64,000 bases of DNA from positions 186,001-250,000 of the forward strand of contig NZ_JAVDQG010000004.1 in assembly GCF_031454155.1 (NCBI RefSeq), read 5' to 3'. The notes under the pieces are model-generated. The model was not told where the DNA came from. It searched no databases and saw nothing but the letters and a program-made list of their open reading frames with translations. The position numbers were made by a program, and so were the translations under genes. Shown piece by piece: positions 8,257 to 19,934 of this stretch; position 1 is the first letter of the stretch; every line of letters begins with the position of its first letter. This stretch comes from Desmospora profundinema (GTDB lineage Bacteria; Bacillota; Bacilli; Thermoactinomycetales; DSM-45169).

Positions 8257-8382
8257 ATGGTGTTCGATTCCAGCAGGCGCGGACATAGATCCGGGGCCAG
8301 CCTGCTACGCATGCAAAAAGTGAAGGGATGGCTGGTTCTTCCCCTGATGCATGTAGTCGGCAGGGAACCGGCTTACGTATAA
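8257..8382 (+). CDS. Possible 41-aa microprotein, or a small RNA with a terminator
   Basis: ATG 8257 lies 5 bases after GAGGAG, opens a frame starting MVFDSSRRGHRSG and stops at 8382, 10 bases before a terminator. The RNA could also fold: GCAGGC near 8272 pairs with GCCTGC near 8309, and a GGCTGGTTC/GAACCGGC-like pair encloses the second half. The sequence alone cannot separate a microprotein from a structured RNA. Not recognised as either. Confidence 0.35.
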   Translation: MVFDSSRRGHRSGASLLRMQKVKGWLVLPLMHVVGREPAYV

Positions 8383-8392
8383 AACAAGAGAA

Positions 8393-8419
8393 ACCGAACG
8401 CGGATGCGTTCGGTTTTTT
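8393..8419. terminator. Terminator, probably bidirectional
   Basis: ACCGAACGC (8393-8401) pairs with GCGTTCGGT (8406-8414) and is followed by TTTTT. On the minus strand it is followed by a weaker TTTCTC and would serve the small gene ending at 8453. Confidence 0.85.
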
Positions 8420-8452
8420 CATCCCTAAGAGGAATCGAAGGTGGGACCGAAC

Positions 8453-8641
8453 CTACGGACGATTAGGATCTTCAACCTGACGGATATCCTGATCTCCAGG
8501 AGGCAACTCATCTTCTTCGATCGTATGGGAGTGCTTTGTTACCCGTGTTTTTTGTAAATCGGGAATGGCGGACATGGCGTGTTCCATCTCCGGTCCTTCA
8601 AAGGCTTTCGTATCGGGATCAGGATGGTGGCGTTCTTTCAC
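8453..8641 (-). CDS. Small hydrophilic protein, 62 aa
   Basis: GTG 8641 is preceded by AAGGAG with 9-base spacing. The product is acidic, Pro-rich and without hydrophobic segments (for example HHPDPDTKAFEGPEMEHAM and a TIEEDELPPGDQD stretch), the composition of a small soluble Bacillales protein. It is followed by the 8393 terminator. Family not recognised. Confidence 0.6.
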   Translation of the reverse strand: MKERHHPDPDTKAFEGPEMEHAMSAIPDLQKTRVTKHSHTIEEDELPPGDQDIRQVEDPNRP

Positions 8642-8910
8642 AATGGATCACTCCTTATCAGAGGCTCTTCCATAGCCTGTCCCAAAGCGCAGGGAAATAC
8701 CGAAGGGAAGGCGTATTCGCATACCTTCCGTTCGGGGGGAAACACTAATTCAAAGCATGGAACCTCTTCCGATTCCGTCCCTGCTAAAGGCTTCTGATCG
8801 CCTTTGATCCCAAGGTGTGGAAAAAATGGGGTCGGGATGATCCGAAAGTGCGCTTCCATCCGGATATCCCGGTGAGGATTGTGGATACCGGGCTTCTGGA
8901 GTAAAGGGAA

Positions 8911-8937
8911 AAAAGCCGGCCATCGCGCGATGGCCGG
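8911..8937 (-). terminator. Terminator of the PfpI/zinc-ribbon unit
   Basis: CCGGCCATCG (8916-8925) pairs with CGATGGCCGG (8928-8937). On the minus strand the stem is followed by CTTTTTTCCC. The 8642-8910 stretch between it and the next gene holds only a short frame without a normal start (8788-8904). Confidence 0.85.
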
Positions 8938-8941
8938 AGAT

Positions 8942-9130
8942 TCACTCCTTTGAATGGTCTTTTCCGTTTGTGGGAAAGGAGTTTTCAACAGGCTCCCGTC
9001 GGACAAACCACCCATCTCCAATCGGCATATACAGATGTCGGTTGTTCTTGTTGAGGGGACAGAAGTCACAACGGCCGCCGGGGCGCTGCTTGTAGCATTC
9101 GATGCAGCGGATTGGCTTATGGCCGCCCAT
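8942..9130 (-). CDS. Small CxxC...CxxC (zinc-ribbon-like) protein, 62 aa
   Basis: Four cysteines in CIEC and CDFC, eight residues apart (positions 9, 12, 21 and 24), form a likely zinc-binding ribbon. A polar tail follows (YMPIGDGWFVRREP). The ATG is 3 bases after the stop of the PfpI-like gene and no ribosome site is clear, so translational coupling is likely. The terminator comes directly after. Function is unknown. Confidence 0.6.
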   Translation of the reverse strand: MGGHKPIRCIECYKQRPGGRCDFCPLNKNNRHLYMPIGDGWFVRREPVENSFPTNGKDHSKE

Positions 9131-9133
9131 GGG

Positions 9134-9658
9134 TTATCGGGAAGCGAGCAGATCGCAGAATGCTTTGGCATAAGGGGCGAGATCCGGCGGGCGGCGGCTG
9201 GAGACGAGGTTTCCGTCGATGACGACCGCTTCATCCACCCAAGTGGCTCCTGCGTTGGTCATGTCGTCCTTGATCCCGGGGGTGGAGGTTACTTTGCGTC
9301 CACGCAGGATATCGGCGGAGATCAGAACCCATCCGGCGTGGCAAATCTGACCAATCGGTTTGCCGGCTTGGTCGGCCTCCTGAATCAGTCGCAACACTTC
9401 CGGGTAACGGCGGATCTTGTCGGGGGCCCATCCTCCGGGAACGAGGACAGCGTCGTAATCATCAGCGCTTAATTCGGAAAAAGCGCGGTCTGTTTCAGCG
9501 GGAACCCCGTATTTTCCTTTGTACACAGTGTTTGCTTCCGGCCCGGCGAGGACTACTTGAGCCCCTTCTTCCTGCAAGCGGATCACGGGATACCAGAGTT
9601 CCAAATCCTCAAATTCCGCTTCGACAAAACTGACCACTTTTTTTCCTTCCAATCGCAT
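9134..9658 (-). CDS. DJ-1/PfpI family protein
   Basis: This 174-residue protein shows the DJ-1/PfpI fold: VSFVEAEFEDLELWYP near the N-terminus with a conserved Glu, VLVPGGWAPD at 71-80, and the nucleophile elbow QICHAGW with Cys106-His107. The family includes YraA/PfpI stress proteins proposed to act as deglycases, glyoxalases or peptidases; activity cannot be told apart here. The start at 9658 follows GGAGGA by 6 bases; a longer frame upstream runs through non-conserved sequence and is rejected. Confidence 0.9.
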   Translation of the reverse strand: MRLEGKKVVSFVEAEFEDLELWYPVIRLQEEGAQVVLAGPEANTVYKGKYGVPAETDRAFSELSADDYDAVLVPGGWAPDKIRRYPEVLRLIQEADQAGKPIGQICHAGWVLISADILRGRKVTSTPGIKDDMTNAGATWVDEAVVIDGNLVSSRRPPDLAPYAKAFCDLLASR

Positions 9659-10072
9659 CCGACATCCTCCTCTATTCAAAATGTATCTCGAGCCGTGTCT
9701 GAAAAATCCTTTATCGGATTTTATTAGTTGAAGGGGAGACTTGGTTCTCCCGTAGCGAGAATTCCGGGTTCCGCTGTGCTGGGTGATGAGATTGAATAAT
9801 GAAACAAAGAGGATTAATATATCTGGAAAGCTTGGAAACCTTGAATCAGGAAACACCATCGGTTAGAATGAAATGAGAATCAGGTGAGAATTAGTTTAAA
9901 AACCTTCCCCTGATCATCTTTATCGTATCACAACCCGGTACACCTGCAAACCAAAGGCGTTGTCGAACGTTGTGGAACCAGAATTCTTATTCATGGGTCG
10001 AGCATTCGTTGGGCCAACCTGACGGTTTGCGTAGCATACATGGTGAATAGGATAAATTGGAGGAATGCAGAG
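9659..10072. other. Divergent intergenic region with a degraded repeat copy
   Basis: Between the PfpI-like gene and sufC. Around 9690-9780 the sequence CCGTGTCTGAAAAATCC and, later, GTAGCGAGAATTCCGGG resembles the ends and module B of the dispersed repeat family, suggesting an old copy. The remainder must hold the suf promoter, but no confident -35/-10 pair or regulator site was found. Confidence 0.35.
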
Positions 10073-10861
10073 ATGTCGACGTCACCCAAGCTCACGATAA
10101 AAGATTTGCACGTGGCCATCGAAGAGAAAGAAATTCTCAAGGGTGTAGACTTGGAAGTGAAAGGCGGAGAGATCCATGCCATCATGGGTCCCAACGGAAC
10201 CGGGAAGTCCACGCTGGCTCAGGCGCTGATGGGGCATCCCCGGTATGAAGTAACCGGGGGGAGCGTTGAGTTGGACGGTGAAGACGTCCTGGAGATGGAA
10301 GTGGACGAACGCGCCCGTAAAGGGATGTTCCTCGCGATGCAGTATCCCAGTGAGATCAGCGGGGTGACCAACTCCGATTTCTTGCGCAGTGCAGTAAATG
10401 CTAAACGCGGTGAAGGCAATGAAATCTCCATCATGAAATTTATTAAAGCAATGGACAAAAAGATGGCCTCCCTCAACATGGATGAGTCTTTCGCCAACCG
10501 TTACCTAAACGAAGGGTTCTCCGGCGGGGAGAAAAAGCGTAACGAGATTCTTCAGCTGCTGATGCTGGAACCGCGCATCGCCATCTTGGATGAGGTCGAT
10601 TCTGGCTTGGACATCGACGCCCTCAAAGTGGTGTCCGATGGTGTCAACTCCCTGCGCAATCCCAACACCGGATTCTTGATCATCACCCACTATCAGCGGT
10701 TGTTAAACTACATCAAACCGGATTTTGTCCACGTCACCATGCAGGGGCGCATCGTGAAGTCCGGCGGACCGGAACTGGCGGAACGATTGGAAGCCGAAGG
10801 GTATGATTGGGTGAAAGAAGAGTTGGGCATCGAAGACGAAACCGTCGAGTCCAAGGCTTAA
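10073..10861 (+). CDS. sufC: Fe-S cluster assembly ATPase SufC
   Basis: This 262-residue ABC-type ATPase has Walker A GPNGTGKST at 39-47, the SufC-type signature FSGGEKKRNE and Walker B IAILDEVDSGLD. SufC powers the SufBCD scaffold. ATG 10073 has GGAGG upstream; an earlier in-frame ATG (10040) adds unconserved residues. It is first of the five-gene sufCDSUB operon, in the order known from Bacillus subtilis. Confidence 0.97.
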   Translation: MSTSPKLTIKDLHVAIEEKEILKGVDLEVKGGEIHAIMGPNGTGKSTLAQALMGHPRYEVTGGSVELDGEDVLEMEVDERARKGMFLAMQYPSEISGVTNSDFLRSAVNAKRGEGNEISIMKFIKAMDKKMASLNMDESFANRYLNEGFSGGEKKRNEILQLLMLEPRIAILDEVDSGLDIDALKVVSDGVNSLRNPNTGFLIITHYQRLLNYIKPDFVHVTMQGRIVKSGGPELAERLEAEGYDWVKEELGIEDETVESKA

Positions 10862-10878
10862 GGCGGGAGGGGTTTTAT

Positions 10879-13838
<2,960 letters not shown>

Positions 13839-13853
13839 CAAGGAGGGATTTAC

Positions 13854-15278
13854 ATGGCCAAAGAGATGCCTGAACTCTCGGATTACCAGTATGGTTTTCA
13901 TGATAAAGATGTTTCCGTGTTTCGGACCAAACGCGGTCTGACAAGGGAGATTGTAGAAGAAATCTCCCGAATGAAAGATGAACCCCAATGGATGTTGGAC
14001 TTTCGCCTGAAGTCCCTGGAACAGTTCTACAAAATGCCGATGCCGACTTCCGAAAACTCCAAGTGGTTCTCCATCCTGCCCGGCAAGCTGGATGACCTCA
14101 ACTTCGACGACATCACCTATTATGTGAAACCGTCGGAGCGGCAGGGGCGCTCCTGGGACGAGGTGCCGGAGGAGATCAAACGCACCTTCGACCGACTCGG
14201 GATTCCGGAAGCCGAGCAGAAATTCCTGGCCGGTGTTTCCGCTCAGTATGAGTCGGAAGTGGTTTACCACAACATGCAAAAAGAGCTGGAAGACCAGGGC
14301 GTGATTTTCTGCGACACCGACACCGCCGTGAAGGAATACCCAGAACTGATGAAGGAGTACTTTGGAACCGTGGTGCCCCCTTCGGACAACAAGTTCGCCG
14401 CATTGAACAGCGCGGTGTGGAGCGGCGGAAGCTTTATCTACGTCCCCAAAGGGGTGAAATGCGAGGTGCCGCTGCAGGCCTACTTCCGGATCAACTCGGA
14501 GAACATGGGGCAGTTTGAGCGCACCTTGATCATCGCCGACGAAGAATCCTTCGTCCATTATGTGGAAGGTTGTACGGCTCCCATCTACAGCACCGATTCG
14601 CTGCACAGTGCTGTGGTGGAAATCATCGTCAAGGACCATGCCCGCTGCCGCTACACCACCATCCAAAACTGGTCGCCCAACGTATATAACCTGGTGACCA
14701 AACGGGCCGTCGCCGAGAAAGGCGCCCACATGGAATGGGTGGACGGCAACATCGGCTCCAAACTAACGATGAAATATCCCGCCGTCATCATGAAAGGCGA
14801 GGGAGCCAAGGCAGATGTTCTCTCCATCGCCGTCGCCGGCAAGGGGCAACATCAGGACGCTGGTGCCAAGGTAACCGCTCTTGCTCCCAACTGCACCTCC
14901 ACCATCGTGTCGAAATCGATCTCCAAACATGGCGGAAAAGTGACCTATCGCGGCCTCTCCAGCTTCGGCAAGAAAGCGACGGGCTCCAAAGCCAAGATCG
15001 AGTGTGACACCCTGATCCTGGATGATCAGTCTACTTCCGACACGATCCCCTACAATGAAATCAAAAACGACGATATCACCCTGGAGCACGAAGCCACCGT
15101 CTCCAAAGTTTCCGAGGAACAGCTCTTCTACCTCATGAGCCGCGGCCTCTCCGAAGAGGAAGCGACCCAGATGATCGTGATGGGCTTCATCGAGCCCTTC
15201 ACCAAGGAGCTTCCCATGGAATACGCCGTGGAGATGAATCGTCTGATCAAGATGGAGATGGAAGGTTCCATCGGTTGA
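13854..15278 (+). CDS. sufB: Fe-S cluster scaffold protein SufB
   Basis: This 474-residue protein closes the suf operon behind AAGGAGGG. Highly conserved SufB segments are visible: [52 protein letters not shown] and the C-terminal [13 protein letters not shown]. It is the core scaffold on which clusters form with SufC and SufD. A strong terminator follows. Confidence 0.97.
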   Translation: MAKEMPELSDYQYGFHDKDVSVFRTKRGLTREIVEEISRMKDEPQWMLDFRLKSLEQFYKMPMPTSENSKWFSILPGKLDDLNFDDITYYVKPSERQGRSWDEVPEEIKRTFDRLGIPEAEQKFLAGVSAQYESEVVYHNMQKELEDQGVIFCDTDTAVKEYPELMKEYFGTVVPPSDNKFAALNSAVWSGGSFIYVPKGVKCEVPLQAYFRINSENMGQFERTLIIADEESFVHYVEGCTAPIYSTDSLHSAVVEIIVKDHARCRYTTIQNWSPNVYNLVTKRAVAEKGAHMEWVDGNIGSKLTMKYPAVIMKGEGAKADVLSIAVAGKGQHQDAGAKVTALAPNCTSTIVSKSISKHGGKVTYRGLSSFGKKATGSKAKIECDTLILDDQSTSDTIPYNEIKNDDITLEHEATVSKVSEEQLFYLMSRGLSEEEATQMIVMGFIEPFTKELPMEYAVEMNRLIKMEMEGSIG

Positions 15279-15290
15279 CGTCAAACGTAC

Positions 15291-15326
15291 CGGCTCTCCC
15301 CAAAAGGGAGAGCCGGTTTTTTTCTG
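15291..15326 (+). terminator. Terminator of the suf operon
   Basis: ACCGGCTCTCCC (15291-15302) pairs with GGGAGAGCCGGT (15308-15319) and runs into T7. Confidence 0.93.
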
Positions 15327-15503
15327 ACTAAAGTCCAAATAACCGGATTCTCGTTCCCTTTTTCGGATCGTCGGCTCTCCTGATTTTATTGGATTCCGGG
15401 ATGGGGAAAAAGACAGGGTCCAACTCCCCAGGGTCCCGATGCCAGCAGCATGATGTGGCCGTTTTTCCAGTCACACCGCAAATCGCTTGATCAGGTGGAA
15501 CGG

Positions 15504-15540
15504 CACCGACTCTTCGCTATGAGAGGAGTCGGTGTTTTTT
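15504..15540 (+). terminator. Second terminator without an evident gene before it
   Basis: CACCGACTC (15504-15512) pairs with GAGTCGGTG (15526-15534), then T6. Between the suf terminator and this one (15327-15503) no gene can be supported, so it is either a backup terminator or the end of an unrecognised short RNA. Confidence 0.7.
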
Positions 15541-15595
15541 GTGTTTATCCAATGGGATTTTACGATAGAACCTGCTCCCGATTTCCAAGAAACAT

Positions 15596-15657
15596 TTGAC
15601 AATTGATATTGATAACCATTATCATTAATAAGGATTGAACAATGAGAATAATTATCA
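15596..15657 (+). promoter_or_regulatory. Iron-regulated promoter with two Fur boxes
   Basis: TTGACA (15596-15601) and TATCAT (15620-15625) are spaced 18 bp. A Fur box TGATAACCATTATCA (15610-15624) overlaps the -10 element, and a second, TGAGAATAATTATCA (15643-15657), lies between the start site and the ribosome site. Each differs from the 15-base Bacillus Fur consensus at one of the fixed positions. Repression by Fur under iron sufficiency is the natural reading. Confidence 0.85.
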
Positions 15658-15673
15658 CTTGGGGGAACGCCAG

Positions 15674-16627
15674 ATGAAGCGATGGTGGATGTGGGGGCTG
15701 TCACTCTTATTTCCGATCATGATGGTGACTGGTTGTGGAAGTGCTTCAGAAGCGGAGAGGGAGGAGGGAAAAGGCCGGGAGGAGGCACTCGCCATCGAGG
15801 ACTTTTCCGGCGAAACGCTGACATTTGATGCTCCTCCGAAGCGGATCGTCACGTTGACCACCGGTGACACCGAAATGATCTACGCCTTGGGAGGCGAGGT
15901 TGTGGGTCGTCCCGCCACCAATGGACCCGTAGTGCCGACAGAGGCGGAGGCGGCGGAAGAAGTGGGCCATGCCCATGAGGTGAATCTGGAGAAGCTGGCC
16001 AGCCTGGATCCCGATGTGGTGGTGGGCCATGCTCGGCTCAATCAAAAGGACCGCCAGGCGATTGAGGAAATGGGAATCCCGGTGTTGATGACCCAGGCGG
16101 ATTCCCTGAAGGACCTCCAACGCTCGGCTGAAATGTTCGGGGAACTCCTGGGGAAAACGGGAGAAGCGGAAAAGCTGGTGGCCGATCTGGGAAAATTGGA
16201 GGAGCGTTCCGAAGATAACGGAGTGAAAGCCTTGTTGGTTTATGGTGCTCCGGGAGCGTATCTGGCGGCTCTTCCTTCTTCCCTCAACGGGGAAATATTG
16301 CGCTTGGCCGGGGGGGACAATCTGGCCGAGGATGATCCGGAGCTGAAGGAATACCCGCAATATGCCCAACTGGATATGGAGCGGGTGGTTAAAGCGGATC
16401 CCGAAGTGATTTACCTCATCACCCATGGAGATCCGGAGAAGGTGAAAGCCGGCTTTAAACAGGAGATGAAGAAAAACCCGGCATGGAACCGCTTATCTGC
16501 AGTCAAGGACGACAACGTGGTGATTTTGCCTCCCCATCTCTTCGGATCCAATCCGGGGCCTCGTTTGCAGGATGCGGTGGAATGGATGAAAAAATCCTTG
16601 GATGAAGTGAAGAAATCCCGTGGCTGA
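15674..16627 (+). CDS. ABC transporter iron/heme-binding lipoprotein
   Basis: This 317-residue substrate-binding protein of the cluster-8 (Fe/B12) class has a signal peptide ending VTGC (Cys21) and a PPKRIVTLTTGDTEMIYALGGEVVG start to the ligand domain, with no membrane segments after. ATG 15674 follows GGGGGA. It is first of a four-gene unit under two Fur boxes whose last gene is a heme-oxygenase-like protein, so heme is the likely ligand; this is inference from context. Confidence 0.88.
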   Translation: MKRWWMWGLSLLFPIMMVTGCGSASEAEREEGKGREEALAIEDFSGETLTFDAPPKRIVTLTTGDTEMIYALGGEVVGRPATNGPVVPTEAEAAEEVGHAHEVNLEKLASLDPDVVVGHARLNQKDRQAIEEMGIPVLMTQADSLKDLQRSAEMFGELLGKTGEAEKLVADLGKLEERSEDNGVKALLVYGAPGAYLAALPSSLNGEILRLAGGDNLAEDDPELKEYPQYAQLDMERVVKADPEVIYLITHGDPEKVKAGFKQEMKKNPAWNRLSAVKDDNVVILPPHLFGSNPGPRLQDAVEWMKKSLDEVKKSRG

Positions 16628-17654
16628 ACCGGTTACGAACCACTTTTGGTGGAGACACAGGACGGTGGTTTGGGCAGGAGGAGCCGCCTTGGTATTGCTG
16701 GCGGTTTCATGGGTGGCGGGGCTGGGAGCCGGCTCCGTCACCTTGTCTCCGCTTCAGGTATGGCAAGGATTGGTTTATTCCGGTGAGGGGTTGGAACGCC
16801 GGATCGTGTGGGACCTGCGATTGCCCCGGGTGTTGACGGGAATGTTGGTGGGAATGTGTTTGGCAGCTTCTGGAGCCCTGTTACAGCGGGTGATGCGTAA
16901 CCCGTTGGCCGATCCGGGCATTATCGGAGTATCCGCCGGTGGCGGGTTGATGGCGGTGACAACCATGATCCTGTTTCCGCAACACATGGGTCTGCTGCCC
17001 GCGGCCGCTTTCTTGGGGGCGTTGGGGGCGGCGGCGTTGGTGTATGTGCTGGCCTGGGACGGAGGGGTTTCCCCCTTGCGGTTGATCTTGGCGGGAGTGG
17101 CGGTGAATGCCTTGTTGGGGGCTGTCACATCCGGGATCATGATCACCCACAGCGACCAGGTTCAGTCGGTTCTTCCGTGGTTGACGGGGGGGCTTGCTGG
17201 ACGCAGCTGGCCTCATGTTGCCTTGATTCTGCCTTACGGACTGCCGGCGTTACTATTGTGTATGTGGGCAGCCAAACCGGCCAACTTGCTGCGGTTGGAT
17301 GAAGACAGCGTGCGTTTGCTGGGTCACCGGGTGGATATCACCCGTTTGCTCCTGACTCTGTTGGCCACATGGCTGGCGGGGGCTGCCGTCAGTGTGGCGG
17401 GGCTGGTGGGTTTTGTCGGGCTGGTCGTTCCCCATATGGTACGGTTGTTCACCGGTGACGACTATCGGACCCTTTTGCCCTTGTCCATCGTGACGGGTGG
17501 ATTGATAACCGTGTTTGCCGACACCGCTGCCCGTACTTGGTTTGATCCGGTGGAATTGCCGGTGGGGATCTTGCTCGCCGTGATAGGAACGCCATTTTTC
17601 CTGTACTTATTGCGTAGGGGAGGAAGCGGATATGCCCAAACCGCTGGTCGCTGA
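16620..17654 (+). CDS. FecCD-type ABC transporter permease
   Basis: This 344-residue membrane protein has about ten helices and the conserved LRLPRVLTGMLVGMCLAASGALLQ and RNPLADPGIIGVSAGGG segments of the FecCD family (HmuU, BtuC, FhuB). It starts at GTG 16620, overlapping the binding-protein gene by 8 bases. It forms the channel of the importer. Confidence 0.92.
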   Translation: MAEPVTNHFWWRHRTVVWAGGAALVLLAVSWVAGLGAGSVTLSPLQVWQGLVYSGEGLERRIVWDLRLPRVLTGMLVGMCLAASGALLQRVMRNPLADPGIIGVSAGGGLMAVTTMILFPQHMGLLPAAAFLGALGAAALVYVLAWDGGVSPLRLILAGVAVNALLGAVTSGIMITHSDQVQSVLPWLTGGLAGRSWPHVALILPYGLPALLLCMWAAKPANLLRLDEDSVRLLGHRVDITRLLLTLLATWLAGAAVSVAGLVGFVGLVVPHMVRLFTGDDYRTLLPLSIVTGGLITVFADTAARTWFDPVELPVGILLAVIGTPFFLYLLRRGGSGYAQTAGR

Positions 17655-18447
17655 AGAGTTGAAGTTTAAACAGAGCGACCACTTCCGGCTGGAGGATGTC
17701 ACGTGCCGGTTTCGCCCCGGTGCGATTACATCGATCATCGGCCCCAATGGATCGGGGAAATCCACCCTGCTCCGTCTGTTGGCAGCATTGGCCCGGCCCA
17801 CATCCGGTCGGGTAATGATGGATGGGATCCCCCCCACTGCGATGGCGCCCAAAGAACGGGCGCGCATGTTGGCGGTTCTTACCCAAACCCGGGAGACACC
17901 CGGAGAGATGAGAGTACGGGATTTGGTCGCCTGGGGGCGGTTGCCACACAGGGATTGGTTCAGTCCGGAAACTTCCCATGATCGAGAACGGGTGGAATGG
18001 GCTCTTTGCGCCACCGGTATGGATCGGTTCCGGGACCGGCCCTTGGGCACTTTGTCAGGCGGTGAGCGGCAGCGGGCCTGGATCTCCATGGCCTTGGCCC
18101 AAGAACCGGATGTGTTGTTGTTGGACGAACCGACGACTTTTTTGGACATCGGTCACCAATTAGACGTGTTGGAACTGGTGGAGAGTCTAAACCGGGAATG
18201 GGGCCTGACGGTGGGGATGGTATTGCACGATATCGCCCAAGCTGCCCAAATCAGCGATGATTTGGTGGTAATGAAGGAAGGACGGGTGGTGGCGGACGGT
18301 CCGGTTCAAACCGTGTTGGATGAAGCATTGATCCGGTTCGTGTTCGATGTGGAAGCGGACATTCGTTGGGAGGGGGCGACACCGATTGTGCTGTCCCGCC
18401 GCCGAGCCCGGCACACCCCGGATCAGGAGGGAGAAGTGGAATCATGA
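17632..18447 (+). CDS. ABC transporter ATPase (FecE/HmuV-like)
   Basis: This 271-residue ATPase has Walker A GPNGSGKST at 37-45, signature LSGGERQRAW and Walker B VLLLDEPTTFLD followed by an H-loop (VLHD). It overlaps the permease gene by 23 bases and the following monooxygenase gene by 4, consistent with one translationally coupled operon. Confidence 0.93.
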   Translation: MPKPLVAEELKFKQSDHFRLEDVTCRFRPGAITSIIGPNGSGKSTLLRLLAALARPTSGRVMMDGIPPTAMAPKERARMLAVLTQTRETPGEMRVRDLVAWGRLPHRDWFSPETSHDRERVEWALCATGMDRFRDRPLGTLSGGERQRAWISMALAQEPDVLLLDEPTTFLDIGHQLDVLELVESLNREWGLTVGMVLHDIAQAAQISDDLVVMKEGRVVADGPVQTVLDEALIRFVFDVEADIRWEGATPIVLSRRRARHTPDQEGEVES

Positions 18448-18791
18448 TGATCGTCTTTACGAACACCTTGAAAATAAGAAAGGGACATGTCCATAAACTC
18501 TTGGAACGGATGGATGAGGGCACGGAGGAATTGGCGAAGGCAGAAGGGTTTTTAGGAACCCGTATCTTGCGAACGAGGCAGATGGCGGATGAGGAGGAAG
18601 TCGTCATCCAAACCTTGTGGCGTTCGGAAAAGTATTTAAAACAGTGGACCAAAAGTGAAGCGTTTCGTCGTTCTCACAGGGGAGACCGTCCCGACTGGAT
18701 TCTGGGGTTTAAATTAAACTCCTATGAAGTGATCCATTGGCTTCCTCCCGCAGTGGACAAAGAATCGACCTCAGACAGCCTGGCGGAATGA
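18444..18791 (+). CDS. Antibiotic biosynthesis monooxygenase-fold protein, IsdG/HmoB-like
   Basis: This 115-residue protein starts with TNTLKIRKGHVHKLLERM and has a GTRILR strand and TLWRSEKYLKQWTKSEAFRRSH, the ABM ferredoxin-like fold with an aromatic/His C-terminal helix as in HmoA/HmoB/IsdG. IsdG-type enzymes open heme to release iron in the cytosol. The ATGA overlap with the ATPase gene and AGGAGGGAG upstream show coupling. Its presence argues that the importer brings in heme. It lacks the long N-terminal extension of B. subtilis HmoB. Confidence 0.8.
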   Translation: MMIVFTNTLKIRKGHVHKLLERMDEGTEELAKAEGFLGTRILRTRQMADEEEVVIQTLWRSEKYLKQWTKSEAFRRSHRGDRPDWILGFKLNSYEVIHWLPPAVDKESTSDSLAE

Positions 18792-18849
18792 CCGAGCGGA
18801 CAGCAAACGCCCGACGGATTGTAAACATTCCCCCTTTCAAACTCATTTC

Positions 18850-18881
18850 TTTCAGCCCCGAAAAACATTTCGGGGCTGAAA
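18850..18881 (+). terminator. Hairpin after the heme-type operon
   Basis: TTTCAGCCCCGAAA (18850-18863) pairs with its complement at 18868-18881. No T-run follows, so it may be a weak terminator or RNA-stabilising hairpin. Confidence 0.5.
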
Positions 18882-18941
18882 CATGTTCAGCAGGATTCTT
18901 ACATAGAGTGAGGATGACGAAATGGATGGGGAGGGGTGGAG

Positions 18942-19751
18942 TTGAAAGCGAGTTTTGAAAAGGAATCTGCGTTTGAACACCGCTTTTGGTTACAAGTTCT
19001 GGGTGATCATGCCCGGTTCATCCGGGATTCTCTATCCCCGATAGAAGCGGAAGAGGTCCGGAAGGCAACCGCTTTTATCGAAATATTCGACCGCTTGCTG
19101 AATCAATCCAGGCAGGCTCTGTCGGCGGAAGGATGGATCGCGTTGGCGAAGGAGGCGCATCAGGCATCCTGCCAAATCCGGACGTTTAAACTCCATTTGA
19201 TCCAGAGGCACTTAACCGAATCGATCCAACTTCAGCTTTCTCCCACATTTCTCAACCATATGGTAAACGAAGTGGAGGAATACATCCGTGTATTAAAGTA
19301 TCTGTCCAAGGGAGAGGTTCCACCCCTGCAAAATCCGATTCACCATCACTTGGTGTGGCTATTGGATGCGGCGGGGCATGCGGGAGCGATTCAGGATAAT
19401 ATGGATTTGGTGGAGAAACGGCTGAAGAAAAAAAGCCACCAATTTATGACTCACTTTGAACAATTTTATATCAAAGCGGTGGAATTAGCGGGATATATGC
19501 GGACCTGTCTCCATCACTTCCCCGCTTTGGATCGATTCAACAGTCAGGTGGAGCTGGAGATCGCCGTGTTTAAACGATTTCTGGCTGAATTGGAGGAAAT
19601 GCGCCTCACCAAACAGGCCTTGGGTGTATTGGCTCCCTTAATGGCGGATCACATGGCTCGCGAGGAATGCTACTATCTGATCAAACTGTCTCAAGTTTCC
19701 CACGTGCGTCCGCCGGATTGCGACCCGGCATCGCCGCGGCGGGAGGCATAA
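18942..19751 (+). CDS. DUF2935 domain protein
   Basis: This helical protein of about 269 residues has two repeats of the DUF2935 type: N-terminal FEHRFWLQVLGDHARFIRDSL and later HHHLVWLLDAAGHAGAIQDNMD, each with His/Asp/Glu positions suggestive of a ferritin-like four-helix metal site. TTG 18942 is chosen because GGAGGGG sits 5 bases upstream; GTG 18936 overlaps that site. Common in spore-formers, role unknown. It is followed by a terminator. Confidence 0.85.
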   Translation: MKASFEKESAFEHRFWLQVLGDHARFIRDSLSPIEAEEVRKATAFIEIFDRLLNQSRQALSAEGWIALAKEAHQASCQIRTFKLHLIQRHLTESIQLQLSPTFLNHMVNEVEEYIRVLKYLSKGEVPPLQNPIHHHLVWLLDAAGHAGAIQDNMDLVEKRLKKKSHQFMTHFEQFYIKAVELAGYMRTCLHHFPALDRFNSQVELEIAVFKRFLAELEEMRLTKQALGVLAPLMADHMAREECYYLIKLSQVSHVRPPDCDPASPRREA

Positions 19752-19759
19752 AGGAAGGG

Positions 19760-19789
19760 AAGCCGCCAGCGGTGAGATGGCGGCTTTTC
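19760..19789 (+). terminator. Terminator after the DUF2935 gene
   Basis: AAGCCGCCA (19760-19768) pairs with TGGCGGCTT (19778-19786), followed by TT. A further small hairpin (GTCTGCG with CGCAGAC, near 19798) follows. Confidence 0.7.
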
Positions 19790-19934
19790 GGTATGAGCGT
19801 CTGCGCTTTTCGCAGACAGAAAACAGCCCGATCGCTGGGAAAGCAAAGGAAGGAACAAACGTAGATTTTAAAAAATCATCAGCGCCAAGTCTTTTGAATA
19901 CGAATGAAGCAATAGACATCAAAGGTGAGAAAAT

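Noticed and set aside
8815-8904. Short plus-strand frame from GTG 8815, with GRDDPKVRFHPDIPVR in its middle
   Set aside because: It looks protein-like but is only 29 residues with no ribosome site; at most a gene remnant.
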